This document shows, one piece after another, positions 35,683 through 45,720 of a DNA stretch of 64,000 nucleotides (within the stretch, counting starts at the first letter, position 1; the number at the start of each line of letters is the position of its first letter). The stretch spans positions 717,048 to 781,047 of the forward strand of contig FJOG01000024.1 in assembly GCA_900073065.1 (NCBI GenBank), given 5' to 3'. Position numbers and translations under genes: made by a program. This stretch comes from Phialocephala subalpina (Eukaryota; Ascomycota; Leotiomycetes; Helotiales; Mollisiaceae). The notes under the pieces were generated by a model, which was given only the letters and a program-made list of their open reading frames with translations, did no database searches and was not told the DNA's origin.

Positions 35683-38600
35683 ATGCGACTCCCACTCACA
35701 GTTATAACCCTCGCACTCTCCCTCCTCCCCTCCACCCACGCAGTCTTCGCCGACGAAGCCTACACCGTCGACTACCACCACGAACTCCTCGGCCTCCCGC
35801 TCCCACAAACTACCTTCTTCCATCGTCCGCGGAAAGATGATAAAGCTACTTTACTATACACTTTAAGCGATTTAGGTGTGTTGGGAGCAGTGCATCCGGG
35901 AACGGGGAGAGTGGTTTGGAGACAATTGCTCGCAGGGGAAAGTGCGAATAATGGAACAGAGAAAGGGTTCTTGAGGCCAGTGGAGGGAGAGAGTACGGTT
36001 GTTTCTGCGATTGGAGGGAGAGTTGATTCTTGGGATGCGATGTCTGGGCGTGAGAGATGGGGAAATGTGTTTTCGGGCACGGTGAAGGATTTGGAGGTTA
36101 TGGAGACTCCATCCGGAGATGCGAAAGACGTCTTGGCATTATTCGAAGAAGATGGAAAGAGTGTACTAAGGCTGTTGAAAGGAAAAAGTGGGAATGTGAA
36201 ATGGGAGTATCGGGATGAAGCTATCGATTTGCCGTTGCAGGTCAGCACGAATGTTGAGAAACTGTTTGTTACTGCGCTGCATGGATCGAAGGGCGCATAC
36301 AACATCAAGGTAACGCAGGTGGATCCTGTTACGGGAAAGAAGGGCTCGGAATATACGCTGAGGTCGCTGAGCGAGATTCATGGGCCGGAGGATGTTCTGC
36401 TGGTTGGCGCTAATTCTGCGTCGCCTATTATTGCGTGGACCGACAAGGACTTCAAGAACTTGAAGATCAATGTCCTGGGACGCTCTGCAGCTATCGTCAC
36501 TCTACCTTTGAAGGAGGCTGATGGACCTATCACGGAAGTCGAAATACATGCGCCGCATTTAATTCAGTCGCTGCCTCACTTTTTGGTTCATAGCTACTCG
36601 GCTACCGCAAATCGAGCAGATGTCTATCACGTTAATCTTGCGTCTGGAAGCGTCGAGAAAGAGTATGAGCTCCCGAAGCTACCAGGAAAGGGCGCTGTCT
36701 CGGTCAGCTCGCAAGACGCAAATGTTTACTTCACTCGTCTTACAGAAGACGAGTGCATCGTCGTTTCGTCTGCTTCCCATGGTATCCTCGGAAGATGGCC
36801 AATGAAGTTTACTGGGAAGGATGGTGCGCTTATTCACGGAGCTTCAGAGGTCGTTAAACGAACTGGCGATGCTTATGCTGTCAGAACCGCTGTCGTTACC
36901 AGCAATGACGATTGGCTGCTTGTTCGTAACGGCGCCGTGGACTGGACTCGCTCTGAAGGTCTCTCTGGTGCCGTGGCTGCTGCCTGGGCCGACATCCCAG
37001 AGTCTGAGAGCTTGGCAAAGACTTTAGAAGCTGAGGCACATATCAATCCTCTCTCCGCGTACATCCATCGTGTCAATCGCCACGCGCACGACTTGCAGTA
37101 CTTGCCAGCTTACTTGCAAACGCTTCCTAAGCGACTTTTGAGTAGCATCATCGGTAGTGATGCAGCCTCTCAAACAAATGGTGTTTTGGTCAGAGACAAC
37201 TTTGGGTTCAACAAGCTTGTTATTGTCGCCACTGAGCGAGGCCGCGTCTATGGTCTCGATGCAGGCAATCAAGGCACAATCTTATGGTCCACCAGGTCTT
37301 CGAAAGTCTTTGACTTCCCAGCAAGTGAGAAGTGGGATGTGAAGGGCATCTACGTGGATCCATCCAAGGGTACTGCCACCATTAGAGGCAGTCGGGGAGA
37401 ATTTGTCATCGTCCACGTCCTCACTGGCAATGTTCTCGGAACTGCTACCCCTGGATCGCATCCATCTGTCCGGAGTGCGGTTGTTGTTGACACTCCATCT
37501 GGAACTCGGTTCCTCCCAATCGGATTGGATGGAAATCCGGGCGAGATTCCCAGCACCAGGGCGCCAAAGGACAGTCTCGTCACGCAAGGCAAAGCTGGCG
37601 AGATCAAGGGATTAAAGTACGAGACCAGTGGTGACATTGCAGCACCTGTAACACTGTGGACCTTTCAACCTGGACCTGGAGAGAAGATCATCAATGTTGT
37701 CTCGCGACCAACTCACGATCCTGTTGCTTCGATCGGAAAAGTCCTCGGTGATCGGACTGTGCTCTATAAGTACCTCAACCAAAACGTTGTCCTCGTCACA
37801 GCTGTCGCCGAGGAGTCTTCGTCCGTCATTTTCTACCTGATCGACTCTGTCTCTGGAGATGTCTTGTACTCAGCGACACACGAAGGTGTCGACATCAAGC
37901 AACCCATTACGTCTGTTCTTACAGAGAATTGGTTTGCTTACTCTCTGTGGAGCGACATCGCGGTCACCTCAGCCACCTCAGCTGCTCTTCCGGCGTCAAA
38001 AGGCTACCAAATCGTTATATCAGAACTCTTCGAATCCTCTATCCCCAATGATCGCGGTCCGCTTGGCCCAACGGACAATTCGTCTAGCATCGAGCCCTCT
38101 GATGAGATCAACGGCGAACCGGCTCTGCCTTATGTTATCACCCAATCATTTCTCATCCCCGAGTCCATCAGCCATATGTCCGTCTCTCAGACTAGCCAAG
38201 GCATCACTTCTCGCCAACTCATCTGCACCCTCGCCGGTTCCAACGCCGTCGTCGGTATCCCACGCCATATCCTCGACGCTCGCAGACCAGTGGGCCGTGC
38301 CCCAACACCGGCTGAGATGGAGGAGAGCCTCGTTCAATACCATCCAGTCATCGATTTTGATCCCAGGATGACCCTCACCCACAAACGAGAAGTGATTGGT
38401 ATCAAGGATGTGATCGCTACACCTGCAATCTTGGAGAGTACGAGTTTGCTGTTTGCTTATGGCATTGATATTTTCGGCACGCGAGTGGCACCCAGCGCTG
38501 CATTTGATATCCTTGGGAAGAGCTTTAATAGATTGAGTCTGGTGGCGACGGTTCTGGCGTTATGGGTTGGTGTGTTTATTTTGGCTCCTATGGTAAGTTC

Positions 38601-38685
38601 TGTTCTTGCTCCGATCTTGGGATGAAAGCTAACATTGCGATAGACTAAGAGGAAACAAATAAATGAAAGGTGGGCTGCACAATAA
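35683..38685 (+). CDS. EMC1: ER membrane protein complex subunit 1
   Basis: One very long exon (35683-38592) plus a 42-nt last exon (38644-38685) give 983 residues, the usual length for fungal EMC1. A signal peptide (MRLPLTVITLALSLLPSTHA) leads into a lumenal beta-propeller start (VLGAVHPGTGRVVWRQLLAG), the PQQ-like repeat style seen in EMC1. The C-terminal part carries the conserved family end: RRPVGR, then DPRMTLTHKREVIGIK and ESTSLLFAYGIDIFGTR, then one membrane span (LSLVATVLALWVGVFILAPM). The basic cytosolic tail KRKQINERWAAQ is encoded across the last intron. EMC1 is the large lumenal subunit of the EMC insertase, which inserts and folds membrane proteins at the ER. This is a housekeeping gene and a good anchor for synteny. 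Confidence 0.95.
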
Positions 38686-39361
38686 AGTGTAATGTAGGAT
38701 TAGATTTTGGTTATTGTGCCCGGCACTGGAGCGGTATGGAGGCGTTTTCAATGCATATATGTTTCATTTTGACCCCATCAGCTGTCTCTTCCTTTCCCTG
38801 GCTTTTGATTTCACATTCGGCACCTGGCACAAGAGTACGGTGAAATTTGAGGGACACCCTTCCCTCTGCCAGAACCTACGACCACGACAAACTTTCGAGG
38901 GCTCCCAGGTCGATTCTTGCGTAGCACACGCTGCGATAGTCTCTGATGGGTGTTCCAGATGTCCTTGAGATTGCGGGACTATTGACAGTGGTCGAGCTGC
39001 GAATGTTGTCATGAGTCGTCTAAACAAGTCCAGCAAGCACCTGCTTTTGCACAAACGGGTATTCCGAGCTGCTTTCTCAATATATCTACCCATAGCTGCT
39101 CCTCCTTCTTGTCTCCCGACCGGCAACTTCAGGAAAGCGTCGTGGATTCCTGCCGATGTATCAGCTTATGCCACCACTTTTGCCTCTTTCCTTATCTTAT
39201 CGGCACCCCTCAACCCCACCTTTGAAGTAAACATCACTCATGAGAATGACTGACTAGTTGCATCTTCATCTGATCTGATTTATGTCTTCTCCCAGATTTT
39301 ATTCTGCATTCTCTCAACCTCTACAAACACACAAACCTTAAATTAACCCGTCAACGTCAAC
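38686..39361. other. Intergenic, no gene seen
   Basis: 3' flank of EMC1 and leader of the DUF1989 gene. Only short frames. Confidence 0.5.
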
Positions 39362-40196
39362 ATGGCCTCACAAACTCTCATTCCCGCCCGCCATGGCATC
39401 GCCACCCACCTCAAGGCCGGCCAAACAATAAAAATAATCAACACCCACGGAACACAAGTAGTCGACACCTTCGCCTTCACTCTCTCCCCTACCAATCTCA
39501 CCCTTATCGACACCCAGCTCTCCATGCAACACACTCGTGCTTCTCTCAACAAGATCATCCCGCAGGTGGGAGATGGGGTCTATAATAATAAGAGAGAGAA
39601 ATTGTTGACGGTGATGGAGGATACGAGTGGGGGGATTCATGATACGATGATTGCGGCTTGTGATCAGCAAAGGTATGAGGAGTTGGGGGGTGGGAGTGAG
39701 CATAGGAATTGTGCGGATAATTTGGTTGAGGGGTTGGTTGCTATTGGTGGGTAGCTTCTCTTTCTCCTTCCATTTCTTTCGTCCGATGTGGCTTCTTCTT
39801 ATCTGGGCGTGTCATTTGGACTCACTGCCATAAATTGAGATGAAACTTTCAAAGTTTAGATGAAAGCTACGTGAACTCCCTTCTAAACTCGAACAGGAAT
39901 CACACCCCCACAATTCACACCCTCACCATTCAACCTCTTCATGAACATTCCTGTTCACGAGGATCGCACTACCATCTCATTCGAGCCGCCAGTCAGCACG
40001 AAGGGATCGTCCATCTCTCTGAAAGCAGAGGTGGACCTGGTAGTTGCCTTTAGTGCTTGCCCGCAGGTGGGCTCCTTCCCTCTTGCCCAGAACTCGCGTA
40101 CCCTGAGAAGAATATAGCTAATATCATTGATGCGAATAGGATATTTTGAAGATCAACTGCCAGAACCCAACTGATGCTCACTTTGAGATCTACTAA
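39362..40196 (+). CDS. DUF1989 (urea carboxylase-associated) protein
   Basis: Three exons (39362-39746, 39897-40066, 40140-40196) give 203 residues in matching phase. The signature blocks of the DUF1989 family are present: ARHGIATHLKAGQTIKIINT, then GTQVVDTFAF, then TMIAACDQQRYEELG with NCADNL. Next come FTPSPFNLFMNIPV, a Cys near the end in VVAFSACPQD, and the closing HFEIY. The family is found next to bacterial urea/guanidine degradation genes and is widespread in fungi; its cysteines and acidic residues suggest metal binding, but the reaction in fungi is not established. Intron 1 is 150 nt, longer than most introns here. A partial second copy of the last exon lies about 290 bp downstream. 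Confidence 0.88.
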
Positions 40197-40484
40197 GCTT
40201 CCCTACTCATTGTCTGGATACAGGAGTAGGGTAGTGTTCGATACATGCCCATCAAGTGCAAGAAGGTAATTAGGAGTTCTGGAAAAGGTCAGGAAAAGTG
40301 GACTCAGATGTCGCGTGTTACATCTGAAACATTCAATCAATTTAATCTGACTAAGAGGTTCCATGCTGCGTGGTCCAAGTCATTCGCTTCACTCACCCTG
40401 AACCAACCCTCCACAACCTATACCAATGGACAAGTGCCTCCTTTTACTCTTGTAATTTCGGTGTGTATCCGCGTGTGCGTGTAA

Positions 40485-40538
40485 GATATTCTTCAGGTTA
40501 AGTCTCAGAGCCCAGCCGATGCTCATTTCGAGATCTGT
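40485..40538 (+). pseudogene. Detached copy of DUF1989 last exon
   Basis: Eighteen codons (DILQVKSQSPADAHFEIC) align without gaps to the last exon of the DUF1989 gene at 40140-40193 (DILKINCQNPTDAHFEIY), with 11 of 18 residues identical. The base before the block does not give an AG acceptor in the right phase, and no stop follows the Cys codon. It is therefore more likely a remnant of an older duplication than an alternative exon. No copy of the other two exons was found nearby. Confidence 0.6.
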
Positions 40539-41357
40539 CGAGACTCTTGGTTGACTGACACGATGTTGGAAAGCGATGGTTGCTGTCACGTGGACTCCAT
40601 TTCGACAAGTAAATAGGCGGGACATGGGGTTTTGAAAAGAATTGAAGACCTCAAAATCGGGAAGCATACTCCGGCATCGGAAGTTCTTGGGGAAATTTTC
40701 TGTCAAAAGTGAGGTATTGTGATCTGGGCAAAGAATGTCTTGTTCTACCTAGCGTCAATTAAACAGCGTCTAGATACATCTCCTCAAGGTCTTCCAGCCT
40801 TAGGCTGACACACATGTCTTCCCAAATACTCCTCTCGTGTGTAACGTTTGCCATACTTCGCACAAGCACAAGACTTCGAGCGATTTTTCTTAGAAATCTT
40901 GTCTCGGCAAGAACCATCTGGCAAACCTTAAACGTGTGCCGCCAGTGTCTTTTTATCCTGTAAACTCTTTCCGCCATCCATACATAGAACTCTGGACGTG
41001 GGGTTTAGCTTCAAACGATTAGAAGGTGCTTTCGTAAGGTGCCGTTGATCGGATGATCCCGAATCGTTGAGTGAAGGATTGTTTTCGGGGAGCTGCTGGG
41101 TTGGGTGGCTTGAGGTGAATCGTGGTTAGTAGTACTTAGGGCAAGACCACCGTTCTCTTCACGTTTGTCCAATTCCATATATTTTTTTGGAATTGCGGAA
41201 CGGGTCTCTGGTGAATGCGTTTGCGAGGCAATGGTCTCAAGAACGGGGACTTGAAGACCACAGTACATGGCCAGGTTCAAACATCGGAACATCAAGGATT
41301 CGTGTTCCAAGGCAGGAGCGCATGAACGTAGTACCCGATCAATGCACTCGTGTTTAA
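40539..41357. other. Intergenic, no gene resolved
   Basis: Two short minus-strand frames (40759-40977, basic; 41011-41310) could be exons of a small gene, but no splice joins them convincingly and no domain is recognised. Confidence 0.3.
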
Positions 41358-41510
41358 CTGAAAATGTTCGCCCGCTGAAAATGTTCGCTCGCTAAAAATG
41401 TTCGCCTACTGAAAATATTCGCCTACTGAAAATGTTCGCCTACTGAAAATGTTCGCCTACTGAAAATGTTCGCCTACTGAAAATGTTCGCCCGCTGAAAA
41501 TGTTCGCTAC
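41358..41510 (+). repeat. 17-bp minisatellite, about 9 copies
   Basis: Nine head-to-tail copies of CTGAAAATGTTCGCCTA occur. Variants read CCCG, CTCG or CTAC in the last positions, and one copy has ATATTCG. There are no spacers between copies, so it is not a CRISPR array. It lies between the DUF1989 gene and the F-box/transposon region. Confidence 0.93.
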
Positions 41511-42311
41511 CTTGGACATTATTACCCTTGCGTGATGAGCTCTTCTAGTAGCTATATTGTGGGGGATCCTTTTCAATTAACACATGTTTACAAGATTATT
41601 CATAGGGGCGGGGGGACAGTATGGTGGTCAATTTCAGGCTGCCGTCCTTCCTTGTCACAAAATTGTCGCCACAGCTCTGGACCACTAAATTTCCACCTCA
41701 ACCACAGCCCAGCGTTTCCATTCACGAAAGCATCTTTGAAGGGACTGCTGTGTATAAGTGAGGTAGAGCATTATGAAGGTCGATCCTTATGTGAAGTGCT
41801 TTGGAATTCTGTCTCAAGCTCGTAGATATATATACAGCCTGGCTATCAGTTACGAAGTGGTCAGGGCAAAAGGAATAGTATTAATGTCAAAATTTGCCCT
41901 TTTAGCTAAGTGGGAATGTCTCCCTAATAAAGTGCTTTTACTAACTCATCTCGACCAGGCAGAGTTTCTTAGTAAACTAATGAGCCGCCGATAATGTGGC
42001 TTCATGCCAACATGTGACGCTTCCCTCTAGGCATCTCCACCGATTCTGAATCCTCCAACTGATACTGGTGAAGTCACAGCGAGTGTGCAATCCTGAAGTC
42101 CCGCTCTGCATCACGCATCTTGGAGAACTGCTTATTGAACGACCCAAACCATAAGTCTCTGTCCATACCTTGCTGCCACCACATATCTAGAACTAGAACG
42201 TGTAATCTATATACGAGCAACATTAGAGAACTTCAATTTCCCGTCGTTGGAACAGTCAATACTAGATCCGCCAAGGTCCATCTATTATTGTTCGTGATCT
42301 CAGAGTGGATT
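41511..42311. other. Intergenic, nothing recognised
   Basis: AT-moderate sequence with short frames only, downstream of the F-box pseudogene at 42312. Confidence 0.45.
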
Positions 42312-43694
42312 CTAATCAATAGATCCGCGTATATATCTCTCTGCCAGGCTAGTGTCCACAGAATTAATAAAATCAGTCTTAAACACCACCTCGTATGCCT
42401 CTTGTGACATTCCTTCACACTCAGCGCCTGACGGAGTTTCAAATTCAAGGGGGCGTGTCAGCGAACGCGGACGCTTTCTGCGAAGAATATCAAGGGCTTC
42501 GACCCAATTCCCACTCAACAAATGCATATCTTTGATGATCAAGGACAACACTGTCTGGCTCAGGTTCTCCAACCCTCGCTCAAGCTCCGTTAAGTAAAGA
42601 GAAAGTCCAATCCAACCGGCAAAACGGAGATTTGGCCACGGCCGTGCATTGATCACGGGCCCCAAACTGACTGTTGGCGTCACTTGCCAGAGTTCCTCCG
42701 TCCAAATGCTGAGATGTTGCAAAGCGGCAGTGTCAGCAAATAACTTAATGTATTTTTCTATGGCCTTAAACTCGCGAGGCTCTCGTACAGGCTCTTGTTT
42801 AGTACTCCTGCCTACTGGTCGAAAAGTGAAGCACTTCAGCTGCTGGACAGCGGCTGATATGTCGTGACGTTGTTCTCTAGTTGGCGCAAGAGCATAGAAG
42901 TTCTCGGTAGGCGATACCTCGACCCAAAAGCCAGGTATGGAAGTACCTGCTTTATGGATGGCGATCGGTAATTGGACTAGCAAGTCCATCAGAGCTGTAG
43001 GTGCCCGCCCAGGCCTTGATATACCGTCTTTTCCCAGCGATGGCCGAGTATAAGATGTTGAAAAAGAGCCGATACGTCACTTGCATGTTGGTCGGCGGAT
43101 ATTCTATGCTCAGCGCTGTCATCGAAATCTTGGACCTCTAACCGTTTGACCCCGGGCATTCTACCAGTCGCGGCAGCAATAGCTCGCACAAACTGTCCAT
43201 CTTCAAGAGCAGCCTGTTGCTCAGTGAATCGCCGTCTGTACTCATGGTGTGCTTTTCGAAGCGGGTCTTGGAAGCCCACATATTCCTCCGAAAAATTTCC
43301 GTCTGATGCTTCGGCGCGCAACCGATTGCAAGACTCGCGTTCAGTTCCATGAACCCAATTGTGGTGGTCAAATTGTCTATACTGAAATCTGCGAATCTCC
43401 AGAAGTCTTCAGCCAGAACAGAGTCGTAGAAATCTATTACGACCCGAAGGGTTCTCACGCCTTTCCTTATCGTCGAATGGCTAGAGACCCTCTCAAGATG
43501 CGCAAGGGACGCTGAACTGATTTCGAAATGCAGGAACTGGAAAAGCAGATGCGAACTTGTGTTGCAAAAGCCTTTACAAGTGAGTCGTACATTCTTGATC
43601 CCTTCGGAGCCGATACCGGAATCACCAAACATCTAACGTTCTTCCAAGCCTTGGACATGTCCGAAAATCTTGACAAGAATCTCGTTAGGCATGC
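42312..43694 (-). pseudogene. F-box-type gene, copy 2, 3' part (split by hAT)
   Basis: This is the larger part of the gene cut by the transposon. Immediately after the left edge of the element the minus strand reads MPNEILVKIFGHVQGLEER, an F-box core that continues the exon found at 53475-53834. An in-frame TAG at 43633-43635 follows, and then VRLTCKGFCNTSSHLLFQFL and IRKGVRTLRVVIDFYDSV. Frame slips near 43.3 kb and 43.0 kb lead into LPIAIHKAGTSIPGFWVEVS, INARPWPNLRFAGWIGLSLY, MHLLSGNWVEALDILRRKR and the end at 42312. The same blocks, in the same order, occur in copies 1 and 3. The gene is dead through the insertion, the stop and the slips. Confidence 0.85.
43687..43694. repeat. hAT target-site duplication, left
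   Basis: AGGCATGC stands directly outside the left inverted repeat and is repeated exactly at 53475-53482 outside the right one. Eight bases is the duplication length of hAT transposons. Confidence 0.93.
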
Positions 43695-43715
43695 CAGAGA
43701 ATCCAATCAGTCAGT
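43695..43715 (+). repeat. hAT terminal inverted repeat, left
   Basis: Starts CAGAGAATCCAATCAG. It matches the inverted right end at 20 of 21 positions; the single difference is A/G. Confidence 0.92.
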
Positions 43716-43860
43716 TAGTTAGTCATCAGTTGAGGGTAAACCCTTAACTGAATGACTAATCACAAATGGCTTAACTGATTGACTGAAACTAATCAATTAA
43801 TTAGTTACTAATTAGTTCAAAGTAAAGATATAAATTTCATAGATTTAAAATTATAGTATT

Positions 43861-45142
43861 AGTAGCGGCTATTATGCGAATTGCGCCCCTTTTCTGCTAA
43901 TTATTCAAATACTCCTAATGCCATAATAGTTTCCCTGATAACCTAGAACTCTCTGGGGTTATTATTTTAGAACAAGAAGAAAAGATACGTTTATATTTCG
44001 AGCTTATCGCCGGTATCGCCATAAAATCAAAGGCTATTTGAGCTAACTCTGGCTAATAAGGCTTTATCCTCTTTTAGTAGTCTATTATCTTAATCTTCTT
44101 AGTAGGCTCTTTGATATATATCGCTAATTAATCTCGGCGCGAGGTAACTTTTAGTCGAATTGCGCGCGAGGCTATTAGAGCTTTATTTTCGAGGATACTC
44201 TTAATAAAGGAGAGTTAGCACTCTGGTTCTGGCGAGTATAAGCCACGCGTAGGATTAGTATCCTTTTTATATCGTTTATCTCAGAGTTTCTTAAAGGATT
44301 TTCTTATAGTTGCGAAAATAACCTTATTTACTTAATTAATCTAGTTTTTCTCGAAGTATACCTATTTCTATCGCGGGTATAAAATTATTATAATTACCCA
44401 AGCTATTAATTAATTAGTCTTATTGTAATAATTAGTTATTTTATTCTAGGCTAAAGTGATCGACTTTTAAATGCCTCGATGTTAATTAAACTTGCTAGCT
44501 TTAGCCTCTTTTTGTAAACTTTCGAAGTATTTAAGGATATGCTCGAGTATAGGCAATTACTCTTATAACGCGCCGTAAGAAGCTTCGCATATGCCATTAT
44601 TTATATTAGCGTTTCCTTCGAGGCTTTTAATAATAAGGAAAAGAGGTTAAAGGTACTCGTAGATTTTCTCGAGAGTTTTCCATTTAGTAGAAATAAGGTA
44701 ATCTTTCTCGTAGACTTCTTTATCGTCGGGGTTTATAAATATCCTTAACTGCGCGCAATAAACGTTAAAAGCGTCTTTTAACTTAAGAGCGCGTCGAATT
44801 ATCGCGTATAATAAGTTTTAGCGAATATTACCATCTAAAATAAGCTTCTAGATTTTCCTTGTTACTATACTAATATTATGAGTACTTTGTAAAGCAACAA
44901 AGAAATCTATACGTTTCCCAGATGCCATAATATATGCCACCAGGTTATAAAGCTTGCCTAGTTCTCCTTATTATCGCTAGAGTTATTATCGCGCTAATGC
45001 ACTTACCCCTTTGAAATCTCCTTCCTAGCTTTTCGCATCTTGGCCGAATAAGTAAGCTTTTGCGATAAAGTTAAGGATATGGCCTATATAACGGAGTTTC
45101 TTTTTTTCGACTTTAAAATCGAGGACTTTCGCAAGCTCATCG
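43861..45142 (-). pseudogene. hAT transposase remnant, C-terminal half
   Basis: The minus-strand translation at about 44055-43870 gives ELAQIAFDFMAIPAISSKYK, then RIFSSCSKIITPESSRLSGK and LLWH, followed by a stop. This is the C-terminal dimerisation region of hAT transposases (usual pattern L-A-x-D-x-L-x-I-P-A-x-S-x-x-x-E-R-x-F-S). The deviations from that pattern (Glu to Lys, Cys to Tyr, Trp or Gln codons to stops) are G-to-A or C-to-T changes as expected from RIP. The upstream part of this half is too damaged to align by eye. Confidence 0.85.
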
Positions 45143-45147
45143 AGTAT
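45143..45147. repeat. Ty3/gypsy target-site duplication, left
   Basis: AGTAT directly abuts the left LTR and recurs at 51927-51931 after the right LTR. Five bases is the usual duplication of Ty3/gypsy integrases. Confidence 0.88.
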
Positions 45148-45383
45148 TATGACCGCTCAAGACCATTACGCTAGATAATTAAGTGAAGAATAGTGATTAA
45201 TATAGCGTATCTCTTAGAATCTAAGGTAAAGAGAGAAGGAAAGGAAAGAAGGGTGGAAGCCAGCTATACTATATAGCCCGAAACTAGCTACCTGACAGGT
45301 TAGGCCAAAACAGGGGGAATTCCCCCAAACTCGGACCTCGGAGCTTAAGTCACGTGTCACCTAGATTAGCCAAATCTGTGACA
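45148..45383 (-). repeat. 3' LTR of the Ty3/gypsy element
   Basis: 236 bp, same length as the copy at 51691-51926. I count 15 differences between the two LTRs. All are C/T or G/A transitions, with no indels or transversions. Confidence 0.93.
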
Positions 45384-45720
45384 TTACCCCCCCTTTCCAA
45401 GAAGAGCGCCCTCGCTCTTTGTGCCATTTCTCTGTCGTTATCTAAATTATCATAGTTATTAATATTATCTTTAAAGGCTTTTAACCAAGCTAATAAGCTC
45501 CTAGGAGGGTTAGCCTGGTTAGGGTACTCCAAGTGGTAAGCCTTAAATAAATAAGGAGTATACTTAAGGTTCGAAGCAAGGTACCATTCAAGGTCTTCGT
45601 CGTAGTTAAGCCATTGGACTTTATACTCTAGTATTCTAGCGCGTAATCTAGAGCCTAAAACCTTCTCGACCTCGTATTCGACGTTACCCGTGATATTAAC
45701 CTCTTTGATAGGCTTAAGTT
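45384..45720 (-). pseudogene. Chromodomain end of the retrotransposon polyprotein
   Basis: The minus strand is open here, unlike the rest of the element, and the frame runs a few codons into the LTR (to about 45350). It reads VEYEVEKVLGSRLRARILEY, then KVQWLNYDEDLEWYLASNLK, the fold of a chromodomain: E-V-E-x-I-L, Y-x-V-x-W, then W-x-P/L-A-S-N-L. YPNQANPPRSLLAWLKAF and an Arg/Glu-rich tail follow. In chromoviruses this module follows integrase and is thought to steer integration to marked chromatin. It is the best-preserved coding stretch of the element. Confidence 0.85.

Noticed and set aside
35772..38382. Several antisense and +1 frames of 60-178 codons
   Set aside because: They are shadows of the 983-residue EMC1 gene; none has motif or splice support.
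40485..40538. Alternative last exon of the DUF1989 gene
   Set aside because: The bases before the block do not provide an AG in the needed phase and no stop follows in frame at the matching place. A remnant copy fits better.
41358..41510. Possible CRISPR array
   Set aside because: The units are contiguous 17-mers without spacers, in a eukaryotic genome. It is a minisatellite.
43706..43800. Second, independent palindromic repeat at the left edge of the AT-rich island
   Set aside because: The ACTGA/TCAGT copies are subterminal parts of the hAT end and recur at its right end, so no separate element is needed.
45350..45532. Stand-alone 60-codon gene
   Set aside because: It is the tail behind the retrotransposon chromodomain, in the same frame, and overlaps the 3' LTR.
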